NCBI GenBank assembly: GCA_029780695.1
Contig: JAKOYD010000037.1
Location: 1 to 64,000 of the forward strand
Reading direction: 5' to 3'
Source: Pseudomonadota bacterium
GTDB lineage: Bacteria; Pseudomonadota; Gammaproteobacteria; Burkholderiales; Burkholderiaceae_C
DNA length: 64,000 nucleotides
Part shown: positions 9,119 through 18,965 of the stretch, one piece after another
Layout: every line of letters starts with the position of its first letter
Numbering within the stretch: the stretch's first letter is position 1
Program-made: the position numbers and the translations under genes
Notes under the pieces: model-generated
Told to the model about the DNA's origin: nothing
What the model saw: only the letters and a program-made list of their open reading frames with translations
Database searches by the model: none

Positions 9119-10492
9119 ATGCCCAACGCCAGCCCCGCGGCCTTGGTCGCCCCCACCCGCGCCGCCGAATTGCGCACGCTTGGCAGCCATGCCGGCGTGG
9201 TGCTGGCCGGGCAACTGGCGGTCATGGCGTTCGGCGTTACCGACACCGTGGTCGCCGGCCGCTATGCCGAAGACGCGCTGGCGGCGCTGTCGGTGGGCAC
9301 GGCCGTCTACATCAGCGTGTATGTGGGGCTGATGGGCATTCTGCAGGCCTTGCTGCCGGTGTGGGCCGAGCTGCACGGCAGCCAGCGTGCGGCCGATGTC
9401 GGGCGGTCGGTGCGCCAGGCGCTTTACCTGTGCGCCGCCACCATCGTGGTCGGCATGGCGGCGCTGCTGTCACCGGGGCCGCTGCTGGACGCCACCGGCG
9501 TGCCCGCGCCGCTGCAGGTAGAAGTGCGGCGCTACCTGGCGGTACTGGCCTGGGCGCTGCCGCCGGCGTTGCTGTTTCGCATGTACAGCACGCTCAACCA
9601 GAGCCTGGGCAAACCGCGCCTGGTGTCGGCGCTGCAAATCGGCTCGTTGGGGCTGAAGGTGCCGCTGTCGGTCTGGTTCACCTTCGGCGGCGCCGGCATC
9701 GCACCGCAGGGCGCGGCCGGTTGCGCCTGGGCCACGCTGGTCGTCAACTACGCGCTGCTGGCCTTCGCCGTGTGGTTGCTGCGCACGCAGCACTTCTACC
9801 GCCCCTATGCACTGTGGAACCGGCTGGAACGGCCAGATGCGGCGCGCATCGGGGCCTTTCTGCGGCTGGGGCTGCCCGCGGGCCTGGCGGTGGCGGTGGA
9901 GGTGTCGTCGTTCACTGCCATGGCGCTGTTCATCTCGCGCATGGGCGCCACCGCGTCGGCGGCGCACCAGATCGCGTCGAACGTCGCGGCGGTGCTGTAC
10001 ATGGTGCCGCTGGCGCTGGGCATCGCCACCAGCGCGCGCACCAGCTACTGGATGGGCGCGGGGCAGCCGGCGCTGGCGCGGCGCGCCACGTGGCTGGGGC
10101 TGGGCGCCGCGGGCGTGATGGCGGCGGCCATGGCCGCCGCGCTGGCGCTGCTGGCGCGGCCGATTGCCGCGCTGTACGTCGAGCAACCCGCCGTGATTGC
10201 CGTGGCCGCGCCGCTGCTGACGTGGGTGGCCCTCTACCACCTGGGCGACGCGGTGCAGGCCGTCAGCCTGTTCGTGCTGCGCAGCTACCGCATCACACTG
10301 GCGCCGCTGTTGATCTACGGGGTGATCCTGTGGGGGCTGGGGTTGACCGGCGGCCTGCGCTGGGCTTTCCACGGCATCGGCGCATTGGGCCGCTGGCACG
10401 ATCCGGGCGCGTTCTGGCTGGCCAGCGCGGCGGCGCTGGGGGCGGTGGCGCTGCTGTTCGTGGGGCTGTTGCTGCGCGTCACGCGGCGCTGA
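9119..10492 (+). CDS. MATE family efflux transporter
   Basis: A 457-aa inner-membrane cation/drug antiporter, with about twelve transmembrane segments in two MatE repeats. Seen: the N-terminal segment AVMAFGVTDTVVAGRY, the central LNQSLGKPRL loop, and the second-half motif MGATASAAHQIASNVAAVLYMVP, all typical of NorM/DinF-like MATE proteins. The start MPNASPAALV at 9119 precedes the first helix by a normal distance. Its 3' end overlaps the convergent phoR by 14 bases. The substrate cannot be told from sequence. Confidence 0.9.
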   Translation: MPNASPAALVAPTRAAELRTLGSHAGVVLAGQLAVMAFGVTDTVVAGRYAEDALAALSVGTAVYISVYVGLMGILQALLPVWAELHGSQRAADVGRSVRQALYLCAATIVVGMAALLSPGPLLDATGVPAPLQVEVRRYLAVLAWALPPALLFRMYSTLNQSLGKPRLVSALQIGSLGLKVPLSVWFTFGGAGIAPQGAAGCAWATLVVNYALLAFAVWLLRTQHFYRPYALWNRLERPDAARIGAFLRLGLPAGLAVAVEVSSFTAMALFISRMGATASAAHQIASNVAAVLYMVPLALGIATSARTSYWMGAGQPALARRATWLGLGAAGVMAAAMAAALALLARPIAALYVEQPAVIAVAAPLLTWVALYHLGDAVQAVSLFVLRSYRITLAPLLIYGVILWGLGLTGGLRWAFHGIGALGRWHDPGAFWLASAAALGAVALLFVGLLLRVTRR

Positions 10493-11828
10493 CGGCGACG
10501 GCTGGCGGCGGCAGCGCGCGAACCCGCTGCGCCGGAAACACCAGCGCAAAGACCGATCCCCTGCCCTGCTGGCTGCTGATCTGCAATTCGCCGCCGTGGC
10601 GCTGCGCCACGTGCTTGGTGATCGCCAGCCCCAGCCCGGTGCCGCCCGATTCGCGCGAGCGGCTGCGGTCGACGCGGTAAAAGCGCTCGCCCAGGCGCGG
10701 CACGTGCTCGGGCGCGATGCCGGGGCCGGTATCCGTTACCACCATGCGCGCGCGGCCGTCCGGCAGCTGTTCCCAGCGCACGTCGATGCTGCCCCCCGCG
10801 GGCGTGTAGCGCACGGCGTTGTTGATCAGATTGGACATGGCGCTGCGCAACTCGCCCTCCGCGCCGGCCAGCTGGAACGGCGGCGGCGCGCCGAAGCGCA
10901 ATTGCTGCGGCTTGCCGTCGGGCGGATGCAGCAAGCCCGACAAGCCACGCGCCTCGGCCTCGCATTGCGCCATCAAGGCACCCAACTCGACCACGTCGCT
11001 GGCGCCTGGCGGCGGGCTACCCTCCAGCCGCGACAGGGTCAGCAGGTCATTGACCAAGGTCTGCATGCGCTCGGACTGCGCGGCCATCAGGGCCAGATAG
11101 CGTTCGCGCTCGCGCGCGTCCAAAGGCAGGCTCTGCATGGTCTCGACAAAGCCGGCCAGCACCGTCAACGGCGTGCGAATTTCGTGCGACACGTTGGCCA
11201 CGAAGTCGCGCCGCATGGCGTCAGCCTGCGCCAGCGCGGTCACGTCGATCGACAGCATCAACTGGTGGCCGCCGCCGTAGGAATGCAACTGCACCGACAG
11301 CTTGACCGGATGGCCCGGCTTGTCCTCGCGGCCGATCACCTTGACCGGGCGTTCGTAGTCCTTGCCGGCGTAGTAGGCGGCAAAAGCCGGCTCGCGCACC
11401 AGGTTGCCGATGTGCTGCAGCAGGTCGCGCTGCGGGTCAATGCCGAAGTGCCGGGCGGCAATGTCGTTGCACCACTCGATGCGGCCGTCCGGGTCGAGCA
11501 GGATGACGCCGTTGGGCGACGCCTGGATGGCCGACACGAACTCGCGCAGCCGCTCGTCGCTGTCGCGCGTCTTCTGCTGCTCGGCGCGCAGCGCGCGCAG
11601 CGCGCGGTAGGCGGCCTCTCCCCACAGGCCACGCAGCACGGGCACGTCGGTGACATCGGCCTGCCCCAGCCACCGCAGCACGCGGCCCGCGCGCCAGCTG
11701 TCCAGCGCCAGCATCAGCAGCGCGGCCAGCACCACCCCGCCGACCGCCCCCGGCCAGCCCAGCCACGCGCCGCCCAGCAGGCCAAGCGTCGCTTGCGACA
11801 GCAGCAGAAGAAAAAGCCGAAAAACCAT
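10479..11828 (-). CDS. phoR: Phosphate regulon sensor histidine kinase PhoR
   Basis: A 449-aa membrane kinase that senses phosphate status through the Pst transporter and PhoU and phosphorylates PhoB. Two N-terminal hydrophobic segments (residues 3-42) are followed by a PAS domain (IQASPNGVILLDPDGRIEW, about 101-119), the H-box FVANVSHEIRTPL with H215, and an ATPase domain with N-box LINNAVRYTP, DTGPGIAPEH and GGTGLGLAI. The gene is last in the pst-pho block, 60 bases after phoB, as in other Burkholderiales. Confidence 0.95.
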   Translation of the reverse strand: MVFRLFLLLLSQATLGLLGGAWLGWPGAVGGVVLAALLMLALDSWRAGRVLRWLGQADVTDVPVLRGLWGEAAYRALRALRAEQQKTRDSDERLREFVSAIQASPNGVILLDPDGRIEWCNDIAARHFGIDPQRDLLQHIGNLVREPAFAAYYAGKDYERPVKVIGREDKPGHPVKLSVQLHSYGGGHQLMLSIDVTALAQADAMRRDFVANVSHEIRTPLTVLAGFVETMQSLPLDARERERYLALMAAQSERMQTLVNDLLTLSRLEGSPPPGASDVVELGALMAQCEAEARGLSGLLHPPDGKPQQLRFGAPPPFQLAGAEGELRSAMSNLINNAVRYTPAGGSIDVRWEQLPDGRARMVVTDTGPGIAPEHVPRLGERFYRVDRSRSRESGGTGLGLAITKHVAQRHGGELQISSQQGRGSVFALVFPAQRVRALPPPAVAVSAA

Positions 11829-11888
11829 GAAAGATCGCGCGCCGCGGCGTGGCGGTGCGTCAGTGCGCCAGCCGCATCATCGCCGCTT

Positions 11889-12599
11889 TCAAGCGTTCTG
11901 TATCTGCACCAGCGGTTGCGCCGTGAGCCGATAGCCGGCGCCACGCACGGTTTCGATCAGCACCCCGGCGGGGCCCAGGGCCTCGCGCAGGCGCTTGACG
12001 TGCACGTCCACCGTGCGCTCTTCGATGAACACGTGGTCGCCCCACACCTTGTCGAGCAACTGGCCGCGGCTGTGCACGCGCTCGGCGTTCTTCATGAAAT
12101 AGTGCAGCAGCTTGAACTCGGTCGGCCCCATCTTGAGCATTTGCCCGTCGTAGGACACGCGGTGCGTGGCGGCGTCGAGCAGCAACGCACCGATGGCCAC
12201 CGAGCCGCCGTCCTGCTCGGGCGCGCGGCGGCGCAGCACGGCGCGAATGCGCGCCAGCATTTCCTTGGTCGAAAAGGGTTTGACGATGTAATCGTCGGCG
12301 CCGGCGTCCAGCCCCGCCACGCGGTCAACCTCGTCGCCGCGCGCGGTCAGCATCAGGATCGGCACGCCCTTGGTGCGCGGGTCCTTGCGCCACTTGCGCG
12401 CCAGCGACAGGCCGCTTTCGCCGGGCAGCATCCAGTCCAGCAGGATCACGTCGGGCAACACCGCGTCGAGCTCGCGCTGGGCGGTTTCGCTGTCCATCGC
12501 CCATGTCGGCTGAAAACCGTTGTGGCGCAGGTTGACCGCGATCAGCTCTGCGATGGGTGCCTCATCCTCGACGATGAGGACACGTGGCATGGTTCTCAT
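11889..12599 (-). CDS. phoB: Phosphate regulon response regulator PhoB
   Basis: A 236-aa OmpR-family transcription activator of the Pho regulon. The receiver domain has VEDEAP acidic residues, phospho-acceptor D55 in ILLDWMLPG, and the KPF motif; the C-terminal winged helix has HVFIEERTVDVHVKRLREAL and GAGYRL. The ATG at 12599 overlaps the phoU stop (ATGA), suggesting translational coupling; a second in-frame ATG at 12590 gives the N-terminus MPRVLIVEDE. Confidence 0.96.
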   Translation of the reverse strand: MRTMPRVLIVEDEAPIAELIAVNLRHNGFQPTWAMDSETAQRELDAVLPDVILLDWMLPGESGLSLARKWRKDPRTKGVPILMLTARGDEVDRVAGLDAGADDYIVKPFSTKEMLARIRAVLRRRAPEQDGGSVAIGALLLDAATHRVSYDGQMLKMGPTEFKLLHYFMKNAERVHSRGQLLDKVWGDHVFIEERTVDVHVKRLREALGPAGVLIETVRGAGYRLTAQPLVQIQNA

Positions 12600-13297
12600 C
12601 GGTCCAGTGACTCCACCCGTTCCAGCGCGCCGTGGCGCACGTCGGCGCCCTTGACGATGTAGATGATGAATTCGGCAATGTTCTTGGCGTGATCGCCGAT
12701 GCGCTCGATCGCCTTGGCCAGCGTCAGCAGGTCCAGCGCGGCCGATATCGTGCGCGGGTCTTCCATCATGTAGGTGATGAGCTTGCGCACGAAACCGTCG
12801 AATTCGGCGTCGACCTGGTCATCGTCGCGGATGACGGACACGGCGTCATCGACCGACAGGCGCGCAAAGGCGTCCAGCGCGCGGCGCAGTTGCTGCGCCG
12901 CCAGGTCGGCCGCGTGGCGCAACTCGCCCGTGGGCAGCAGGCGCGACTTGCCTGAGTCGATGATGCGCTTGACCATGCGGGCGATTTTTGCCGCCTCGTC
13001 GCCCACGCGCTCCAGGTTGGCCGTGGCCTTGGAGATCGCCAGCAGCAGACGCAGGTCGATGGCGGTGGGCTGGCGTCGCGCGATGATGTTGGACAGCTCT
13101 CGATCGATCTCCAGCTCCAGCGCGTTCACGCGCCCTTCGTCTTTTTCAACCTGGTCGGCCACCTCGATGCTGAATTCCGACAGCGCATAGATGGCCTGAC
13201 GGATCTGCATTTCGACCAGGCCACCCAGTTCCAGCACGTTGGACGACACACGGTTGAGCTCGTTGTCGAACTGGCTGGACAAATGCTTGTCGTACAT
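12596..13297 (-). CDS. phoU: Phosphate transport regulator PhoU
   Basis: A 233-aa cytoplasmic protein of two similar three-helix bundles that links the PstSCAB transporter to PhoR and keeps the Pho regulon off when phosphate is plentiful. Both bundles carry the metal-site signature: ANLERVGDEAAKIA in the first and KAIERIGDHAKNIAEF in the second. It starts 17 bases after pstB and its stop overlaps phoB. Confidence 0.96.
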   Translation of the reverse strand: MYDKHLSSQFDNELNRVSSNVLELGGLVEMQIRQAIYALSEFSIEVADQVEKDEGRVNALELEIDRELSNIIARRQPTAIDLRLLLAISKATANLERVGDEAAKIARMVKRIIDSGKSRLLPTGELRHAADLAAQQLRRALDAFARLSVDDAVSVIRDDDQVDAEFDGFVRKLITYMMEDPRTISAALDLLTLAKAIERIGDHAKNIAEFIIYIVKGADVRHGALERVESLDR

Positions 13298-13314
13298 GGG
13301 GCATGTCTCCTGTA

Positions 13315-14136
13315 TTAGCCGAAGCGGCCGGTAATGTAATCCTCGGTTTCCTTGCGCTTGGGCTTGAAGAACAGCTCCTCGGTGGCACCGAACTCGATCA
13401 GCTCGCCCAGGTACATGTAGGCCGTGTAGTCGCTCACGCGCGCGGCCTGCTGCATGTTGTGCGTGACGATGGCGATGGTGTAGTCGCGCTTGAGCTCATG
13501 CACCAGTTCCTCGACCTTGCCGGTCGATATCGGGTCGAGTGCCGAGGTTGGCTCGTCCAGCAACAGGATCGAAGGCTTGACCGCCACGCTGCGCGCGATG
13601 CACAGCCGCTGCTGCTGGCCGCCCGACAACGACAGGCCACTTTGGCCCAGCTTGTCCTTGACTTCGCCCCACAGCGCGGCCTTGGCCAGCGCCCATTCGA
13701 CGCGCTCGTCCATGTCGGCCTTGTTCAGGTTCTCGTACAGACGCACGCCAAAGGCGATGTTCTCGTAGATCGTCATCGGAAACGGCGTCGGCTTCTGGAA
13801 CACCATGCCGATGCTGGCGCGCAGCAGGTTGACGTCGACGCTGGGATCGAGGATGTTCTTGCCGTAGAACAGGATCTCGCCTTCGGCGCGCTGGCCCGGG
13901 TACAGGCTGTACATGCGGTTGAGCGTGCGCAGCAGGGTCGACTTGCCGCAGCCCGACGGGCCGATGAACGCCGTGGCCTTGTGCTCAGGGATGCCGAGCT
14001 GGATGCCCTTCAGGCCCTGAAAGCCGTTGCCGTAGAAGAAGTTGAGGTTCTTGATCTCGAGCGCCAGGCGTTCCTGATCGAAGCTGACGCCATTGCCGCG
14101 GATCGCGGCCTGGGGCACGTGGGTGGCGACTTCCAT
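13315..14136 (-). CDS. pstB: Phosphate ABC transporter ATP-binding protein PstB
   Basis: The 273-aa ATPase that powers high-affinity phosphate uptake with PstA and PstC. Present are Walker [10 protein letters not shown], the PstB-type loop [18 protein letters not shown], signature LSGGQQQR, Walker [14 protein letters not shown] and the switch histidine in [12 protein letters not shown]. The ATG at 14136 (MEVATHVPQ) is preferred over an in-frame TTG at 14169. It follows pstA by about 55 bases and precedes phoU. Confidence 0.97.
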   Translation of the reverse strand: MEVATHVPQAAIRGNGVSFDQERLALEIKNLNFFYGNGFQGLKGIQLGIPEHKATAFIGPSGCGKSTLLRTLNRMYSLYPGQRAEGEILFYGKNILDPSVDVNLLRASIGMVFQKPTPFPMTIYENIAFGVRLYENLNKADMDERVEWALAKAALWGEVKDKLGQSGLSLSGGQQQRLCIARSVAVKPSILLLDEPTSALDPISTGKVEELVHELKRDYTIAIVTHNMQQAARVSDYTAYMYLGELIEFGATEELFFKPKRKETEDYITGRFG

Positions 14137-14190
14137 GGAGATTCTTTCTGGGAAGGTTGTGGGGGCCAATGGTGGATGTGAGGTGGCCGA

Positions 14191-15057
14191 TCAGTGGCCT
14201 GCCGTTTTTTCACGGAAGAACACCCGCGCCACGATGTTGATGGCCAGCACGGTGAGCGTGATGAGCAGCGCGCCGCCCCAGGCCAGGCGAATCCAGTTGT
14301 CGTACGGGCTCATGGCGAACTGGAAGATCACCACCGGCAGGTTGGCCATGGGCTGGCTCATGTTGGTGCTGAAGAACTGGTTGTTGAGCGCGGTGAACAG
14401 CAGCGGCGCGGTTTCGCCGGAGACGCGGGCAATGGCCAGCAGCAGACCGGTGATGACACCGCTCTTGGCCGCGCGCAGGGTGATCATCAGCGCGACTTTC
14501 CAGCGTGGCGCACCCAGCGCGGCGGCGGCCTCACGCAGGCTGCCGGGCACCAGGCGCAGCATGTTTTCGGTGGTGCGCACCACCACCGGAATGGCGATCA
14601 GCGACAGCGCCAGCGAGCCGGCGAAGCCCGAGAAATGCCCCATTGGCGCCACCAGGATGGCGTACACGAACAGGCCCAGCACGATGGACGGCGCCGACAG
14701 CATGATGTCGGTGACGAAGCGCGTGAGTTCGGCGGTCTTGCTCTCGTCGCCGTATTCGGCCAGGTAGATACCGGCAAGGATGCCGATGGGCGTGGACACC
14801 AGCACCGTCAGGCCCAGCATCATCAGGCTGCCGACGATGGCGTTGCGCAGACCACCGCCCTCGGAGCCCGGCGCCGGGGTGTCGCGCGTGAACATGTTCA
14901 GGTCCACCGCGGCCAGCCCCTTGCTGAGCAGCACGAACAGGATCCACAGCAGCACCACCAGGCCCAGCACCATGGCGGCCATGGACAGCGCCAGACCAAT
15001 GGCGTTGGTGGCGCGGCGCTTCTTGTACAGCGCGGTTTCGGCTTGCAAGCTATTCAT
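14191..15057 (-). CDS. pstA: Phosphate ABC transporter permease PstA
   Basis: A 288-aa inner-membrane permease with six predicted helices. The binding-protein-dependent transport loop [19 protein letters not shown] (EAA motif) couples to PstB. It begins one base after the pstC stop, so the two permease genes are probably co-translated. Confidence 0.96.
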   Translation of the reverse strand: MNSLQAETALYKKRRATNAIGLALSMAAMVLGLVVLLWILFVLLSKGLAAVDLNMFTRDTPAPGSEGGGLRNAIVGSLMMLGLTVLVSTPIGILAGIYLAEYGDESKTAELTRFVTDIMLSAPSIVLGLFVYAILVAPMGHFSGFAGSLALSLIAIPVVVRTTENMLRLVPGSLREAAAALGAPRWKVALMITLRAAKSGVITGLLLAIARVSGETAPLLFTALNNQFFSTNMSQPMANLPVVIFQFAMSPYDNWIRLAWGGALLITLTVLAINIVARVFFREKTAGH

Positions 15058-15058
15058 C

Positions 15059-16072
15059 TCAGGTGCCTTTGGCGCGCTCGGCGCGAATGATCATGATCTT
15101 GGCCAGCGACAGCACGACGAAGGTGATGATGAACAACAGGAAGCCGAGCGCGAACAGCGTGGTCAGGTGCAGGTCGGCGGCTTCGCCGAATTCGTTGGCC
15201 AGCACCGACGCGATCGAGGTGCCGGGCGAAAACAGCGACGTGGGCATGCGGTTGGCGTTGCCGATGACGAAGGTCACCGCCATGGTTTCGCCCAGCGCGC
15301 GGCCCAGGCCCAGCATGATGCCGCCGATGACGCCTTTTTGCGTGTACGGCAGCACCACCTTGCGCACCACTTCCCAGGTGGTGCAGCCCAGGCCATAGGC
15401 CGATTCGCGCAGGATGGGCGGCACGATCTCGAACACGTCGCGCATGACGGCGGCGATGTAGGGCAGGATCATGAAGGCCAGCACGATGCCGGCCGCCAGG
15501 ATGCCCATGCCGTTGATGGCGCCACCAAACAGCCAGCCCACCAGCGGCATGCCGCCCAGCACTTGCTGCAGCGGCGTCTGCAGGTAGTCGGCAAAGATCG
15601 GTGCGAACACGAACAGGCCGAACATGCCGTAGATGATGGACGGCACGGCAGCCAGCAACTCGATGGCGGTGCCCAGCGGGCGGCGCAGCCAGGCGGGGCA
15701 GTTCTCGGTCAGGAACAGCGCGACGCCGAAAGCCAGCGGCACGGCCAGCACCAGCGCGATGCCGGCACTCAACACCGTGCCGACGATGGCGATGGCGGCG
15801 CCAAACTGCTCGTTGACGACGTCCCACTCCACCGTCCACAGAAACTTCAGACCGAACGTCTTGAAAGTCGGCCAGGCGCTGATGAACAGCGACACCATGA
15901 TGCCGATCAGCGCCAGCAGCACCAGCAGCGAAAAGGCCTGCGTGCCCCGGTGAAAAAGTATGTCCTGCCAGCGTTGCCGGCGGGCTATCGCTTCCATGCC
16001 GGGAGAGACGATGGCGGTAGCCTCGTCACGGGATGGCCCTCTGTTGTCCATGGTTGTCATGCCCACGCTCAT
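15059..16072 (-). CDS. pstC: Phosphate ABC transporter permease PstC
   Basis: A 337-aa permease partner of PstA, with six helices and the EAA-type loop [21 protein letters not shown]. The N-terminus from ATG 16072 includes about 45 cytoplasmic residues before the first helix; a second ATG at 16060 is possible. The pstS-pstC gap holds a hairpin with a T tract on the coding strand. Confidence 0.95.
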   Translation of the reverse strand: MSVGMTTMDNRGPSRDEATAIVSPGMEAIARRQRWQDILFHRGTQAFSLLVLLALIGIMVSLFISAWPTFKTFGLKFLWTVEWDVVNEQFGAAIAIVGTVLSAGIALVLAVPLAFGVALFLTENCPAWLRRPLGTAIELLAAVPSIIYGMFGLFVFAPIFADYLQTPLQQVLGGMPLVGWLFGGAINGMGILAAGIVLAFMILPYIAAVMRDVFEIVPPILRESAYGLGCTTWEVVRKVVLPYTQKGVIGGIMLGLGRALGETMAVTFVIGNANRMPTSLFSPGTSIASVLANEFGEAADLHLTTLFALGFLLFIITFVVLSLAKIMIIRAERAKGT

Positions 16073-16104
16073 GCAGTCCTCGTCGCTGTCATTATGGTGT
16101 CGCC

Positions 16105-16144
16105 CAAAAAACGACCCAACGCACCGTCAAAGGCCGTCGGGTCG
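16105..16144 (-). terminator. Hairpin terminator/attenuator between pstS and pstC
   Basis: On the minus strand, CGACCCGACG pairs with CGTTGGGTCG (one mismatch-type bulge), followed by six T. It sits 17 bases after the pstS stop inside the operon. It may lower pstCAB expression relative to the binding protein. Confidence 0.7.
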
Positions 16145-16161
16145 CTGGACAAGCCGCGGGA

Positions 16162-17190
16162 TTACTTGGCGATCTGCGACCAGACCTTCGAGCGAATCTC
16201 GTTGGTCAGGGTGTCGGGCAGCGGCACGTAATCCAGGTCGGCGGCCATCTTCTTGCCGTTCTTGAACGACCAGTCGAAGAACTTCAGCACTTCGGCGCTT
16301 TGCGCCTTGTCGGCCGGGTCCTTGTACATCAGGATGAACGAGGCGGTGGAGATGGGCCAGGACTTGTCGCCCTTGGCATTGACCATCGACACGCCCATGC
16401 CCGGCACGCTGAACCAGTCCACGCCGGCGGCGGCGGCGGCAAAGGCGTCGTCGTCGGGCGTGATGTACTTGCCGGCCTGGTTCTGCACCTGCATGTAGTT
16501 CAACTTGTTCTTCTTGGCGTAGGCGTACTCGACGTAGCCAATGGCGCCCTTGATGCGGCCGACGTTGGCGGCCACGCCCTCGTTGCCCTTGCCACCGACC
16601 GAGGTGGCGGCCGGCCACTTGACGGCGTTGCCCTTGCCCACCTTGTCGGCAAAGTCCTTGCTGACGGTGGCCAGGTAGTCGGTCCAGTTGAAGGTGGTGC
16701 CCGAGCCGTCGGCACGGTGCACCACGGTAATGGCCTGGTCAGGCAGGGCCTTGCCGGGGTTCAGGGCGACGAACTTGGGGTCATTCCACTTGCTGATGGT
16801 GCCCAGGAACATTTCGGCCAGCACCGGGCCGGTGACACGCAGCTCGCCCGGCTTGAAGCCGTCGATGTTCAGCACCGGCACGGTGCCGCCGATGATGGCC
16901 GGAAACTGCACCAGGCCGTCCTTGCCCAGCTCGTCGCCCGACAGCGGCGAGTCGGTGGCACCGAAGGCCACGGTCTTGGCGCGAATCTGGCGCACGCCGC
17001 CCGACGAACCGATCGACTGGTAGTTCAGGCCCGTGCCCGTGGCGGCCTTGTAGCCTTCGGCCCACTTGGCGTAGATGGGGTACGGAAAGCTGGCGCCGGC
17101 GCCCGTGATGTCGGCGGCCAAGGCAACGGTGGCAAAGGAAGAACCCAGGGCAACAGTGGCCAGGGCCTTGAGGAAAACTCGCTTCATCAT
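16162..17190 (-). CDS. pstS: Phosphate ABC transporter substrate-binding protein PstS
   Basis: A 342-aa periplasmic phosphate-binding protein. A Sec signal peptide, MMKRVFLKALATVALG through VALA, is cut before ADITGAGASFPYPIYAKW. Phosphate-contacting motifs are visible: GAGASFP, GSSGGVRQI, GATDSPLS and RADGSGTTFNWTDYL. It is first in the pst-pho block, behind a PHO-box-like site. Confidence 0.97.
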   Translation of the reverse strand: MMKRVFLKALATVALGSSFATVALAADITGAGASFPYPIYAKWAEGYKAATGTGLNYQSIGSSGGVRQIRAKTVAFGATDSPLSGDELGKDGLVQFPAIIGGTVPVLNIDGFKPGELRVTGPVLAEMFLGTISKWNDPKFVALNPGKALPDQAITVVHRADGSGTTFNWTDYLATVSKDFADKVGKGNAVKWPAATSVGGKGNEGVAANVGRIKGAIGYVEYAYAKKNKLNYMQVQNQAGKYITPDDDAFAAAAAGVDWFSVPGMGVSMVNAKGDKSWPISTASFILMYKDPADKAQSAEVLKFFDWSFKNGKKMAADLDYVPLPDTLTNEIRSKVWSQIAK

Positions 17191-17241
17191 GGAATACCTT
17201 CAGAATGGTTGAGGCAGATGAAGGCAATGTATTTAGTCAAT

Positions 17242-17259
17242 GTGACAGCTTCGTGACGT
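17242..17259 (-). promoter_or_regulatory. PHO-box-like site upstream of pstS
   Basis: Minus strand reads ACGTCAC-GAAG-CTGTCAC: two 7-mers four bases apart, the layout of the PhoB site CTGTCAT-N4-CTGTCAC. An A/T-rich -10-like TAAATA follows at the expected distance, and the pstS ATG lies about 50 bases downstream. ppx is divergent, so the site could affect both genes. Confidence 0.55.
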
Positions 17260-17387
17260 CATATCGCGGACATTCTTGCGCCGCGTCAGCCAAGTGCCAA
17301 CGCATGCCCGAAGCGGGCGCGGAATGCGCCACAATCGACGCCGCTTCCCGTTCGCCGCCTTTGCGCGGTCCATCCACGCCCCGCCTT

Positions 17388-18887
17388 ATGCAATCCGGCA
17401 TCCGCCTTGCCGCTGTGGACCTCGGCTCCAACAGCTTCCGTCTCGAAATCGCCCGGCTCGAACTGGGCCAGCTCCAGCGCACCGAATACCACAAGGAAAC
17501 CGTGCGCCAGGGCGCCGGCCTGGACGCCGACCGCCGGCTGTCGCAAGACGCCATGCAGCGCGGCTGGAACTGCCTGGCGCGCTTTGCCGAGCGTCTGGCC
17601 GGCTTTCAGCCCAACCAGGTGCGCGCCGTGGCCACGCAGACCTTGCGCGAGGCGCGCAACCGCGACGAATTCCTCGCCGTCGCCCAGCAGATCCTGGGTT
17701 TCCCCATCGACGTCATCGCCGGGCGCGAGGAAGCGCGGCTCATCTACCAGGGCGTGGTGCACCTGCTGCCGCAGTCGGACGAACGCCGCCTGGTGCTGGA
17801 CATTGGCGGGCGCTCGACCGAGCTGATCATTGGCCGCGGCTACGCGGCGGGCACCATGGAGTCGTACCGCGTGGGCAGCGTGGCCTGGTCGATGCGCTAT
17901 TTCGGCGACGGGGTGATGACCGCCAAGCATTTCGAGCGCGCCGAGATCGCCGCCAAGGCGGTGCTGGACGACGCCATCTCCACCCACGGGCGTCGACACT
18001 GGGACGTGGCTTATGGCTGCTCGGGCACCGTGGGCGCCATCGCCGACACGCTGCTGCTGGCCGGCCGCGTGCCGACGCGCTATCAGATCACGCGCGATGG
18101 CCTCGACTGGATGCGCGACAAGCTGATCAAGGCGCACCGCTTCGACGCCATCAAGCTCGAAGGCATCAAGGACGAGCGCAAGGCGGTGATCGCCGGCGGC
18201 CTGGCCGTGCTGCGCGCGCTGTTCGACCTGCTGGACATCGAGCAGCTTCAGTACGCCTACGGCGCGCTGCGCCACGGCGCGCTGTACGACATGCTGGATC
18301 GCCAGCACGAAAAGACCGACGTGCGCGCCAGCGCCATTGCCGCGCTGGCCGCCAAGTTCAGCACCGACGCGGCGCAGGGCGAGCGCGTGTCGCGCACCGC
18401 GCTGCACCTGTTCGGCCAGCTGGTGCCGCAGCTGAAGAAAAAGCAGCGCCTGGAAGCCGAGCGCCAGCTCGACTGGGCCGCGCGCTTGCACGAGATTGGC
18501 TCGCGCATTTCGCATTCCGACCCGCACAAGCACGGCGCCTACATCCTCGACCACGCCGACGTCGCCGGCTTCGCCATGCACGAGTTGCACGCGCTGAGCC
18601 AGCTGGTGCTGGGCCACCGCGGCAAGCTGCGCAAGCTGGAGCCGCGCTTTGGCGACGCGCTGTTCATGCGCCAGCTGCTGGCGCTGCGGCTGGCCGTCAT
18701 CTTGTGCCATGCACGGCAAGACCCGGACGACCAGGGCATCGCGCTCAGCGCCGATGCCGAGCCGGCGCACGGCTTCACGCTGGGCCTGCGCGACGGCTGG
18801 GCCAAGGCGTGGCCGCAGTCGGCGCACCTGCTGCGCGAAGAAGTGCTGGCGTGGCAAAAGACGCCGTGGGGCCTGCGCCTGAGCTGA
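17388..18887 (+). CDS. ppx: Exopolyphosphatase Ppx/GppA family
   Basis: A 499-aa enzyme that releases phosphate from polyphosphate chains (or hydrolyses pppGpp; the family does both). The actin-like ATPase fold shows AAVDLGSNSFRLEI at the N-terminus, LDIGGRSTELIIG near residue 140 and YGCSGTVGAI, followed by the C-terminal HD-like region (HEIGSRISHSDPHKHGAYIL). The ATG at 17388 (MQSGIRLAAVDLG) fits the family N-terminus; the open frame extends further upstream without support. Divergence from pstS fits a role in phosphate homeostasis. Confidence 0.94.
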   Translation: MQSGIRLAAVDLGSNSFRLEIARLELGQLQRTEYHKETVRQGAGLDADRRLSQDAMQRGWNCLARFAERLAGFQPNQVRAVATQTLREARNRDEFLAVAQQILGFPIDVIAGREEARLIYQGVVHLLPQSDERRLVLDIGGRSTELIIGRGYAAGTMESYRVGSVAWSMRYFGDGVMTAKHFERAEIAAKAVLDDAISTHGRRHWDVAYGCSGTVGAIADTLLLAGRVPTRYQITRDGLDWMRDKLIKAHRFDAIKLEGIKDERKAVIAGGLAVLRALFDLLDIEQLQYAYGALRHGALYDMLDRQHEKTDVRASAIAALAAKFSTDAAQGERVSRTALHLFGQLVPQLKKKQRLEAERQLDWAARLHEIGSRISHSDPHKHGAYILDHADVAGFAMHELHALSQLVLGHRGKLRKLEPRFGDALFMRQLLALRLAVILCHARQDPDDQGIALSADAEPAHGFTLGLRDGWAKAWPQSAHLLREEVLAWQKTPWGLRLS

Positions 18888-18908
18888 ACCTGGATTCTTG
18901 AAGAAAAA

Positions 18909-18965
18909 AGCGCGCCAGCGCTTGCTCACACTGCACTTACAGCTATCAATAATATAGCTAAAGCG
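18909..18965. repeat. Dispersed repeat family A
   Basis: GCGCGCCAGCGCTTGCTCAC, a short spacer, then CAGCTATCAATAATATAGC. A typical copy between convergent ppx and the phosphatase gene; it reaches into the phosphatase stop codon. Confidence 0.7.

Noticed and set aside
17286-18929. Long minus-strand open frame (547 codons) opposite ppx
   Set aside because: Arg/Gly/His-rich shadow of the ppx coding strand in a GC-rich genome, with no domain or ribosome binding site.
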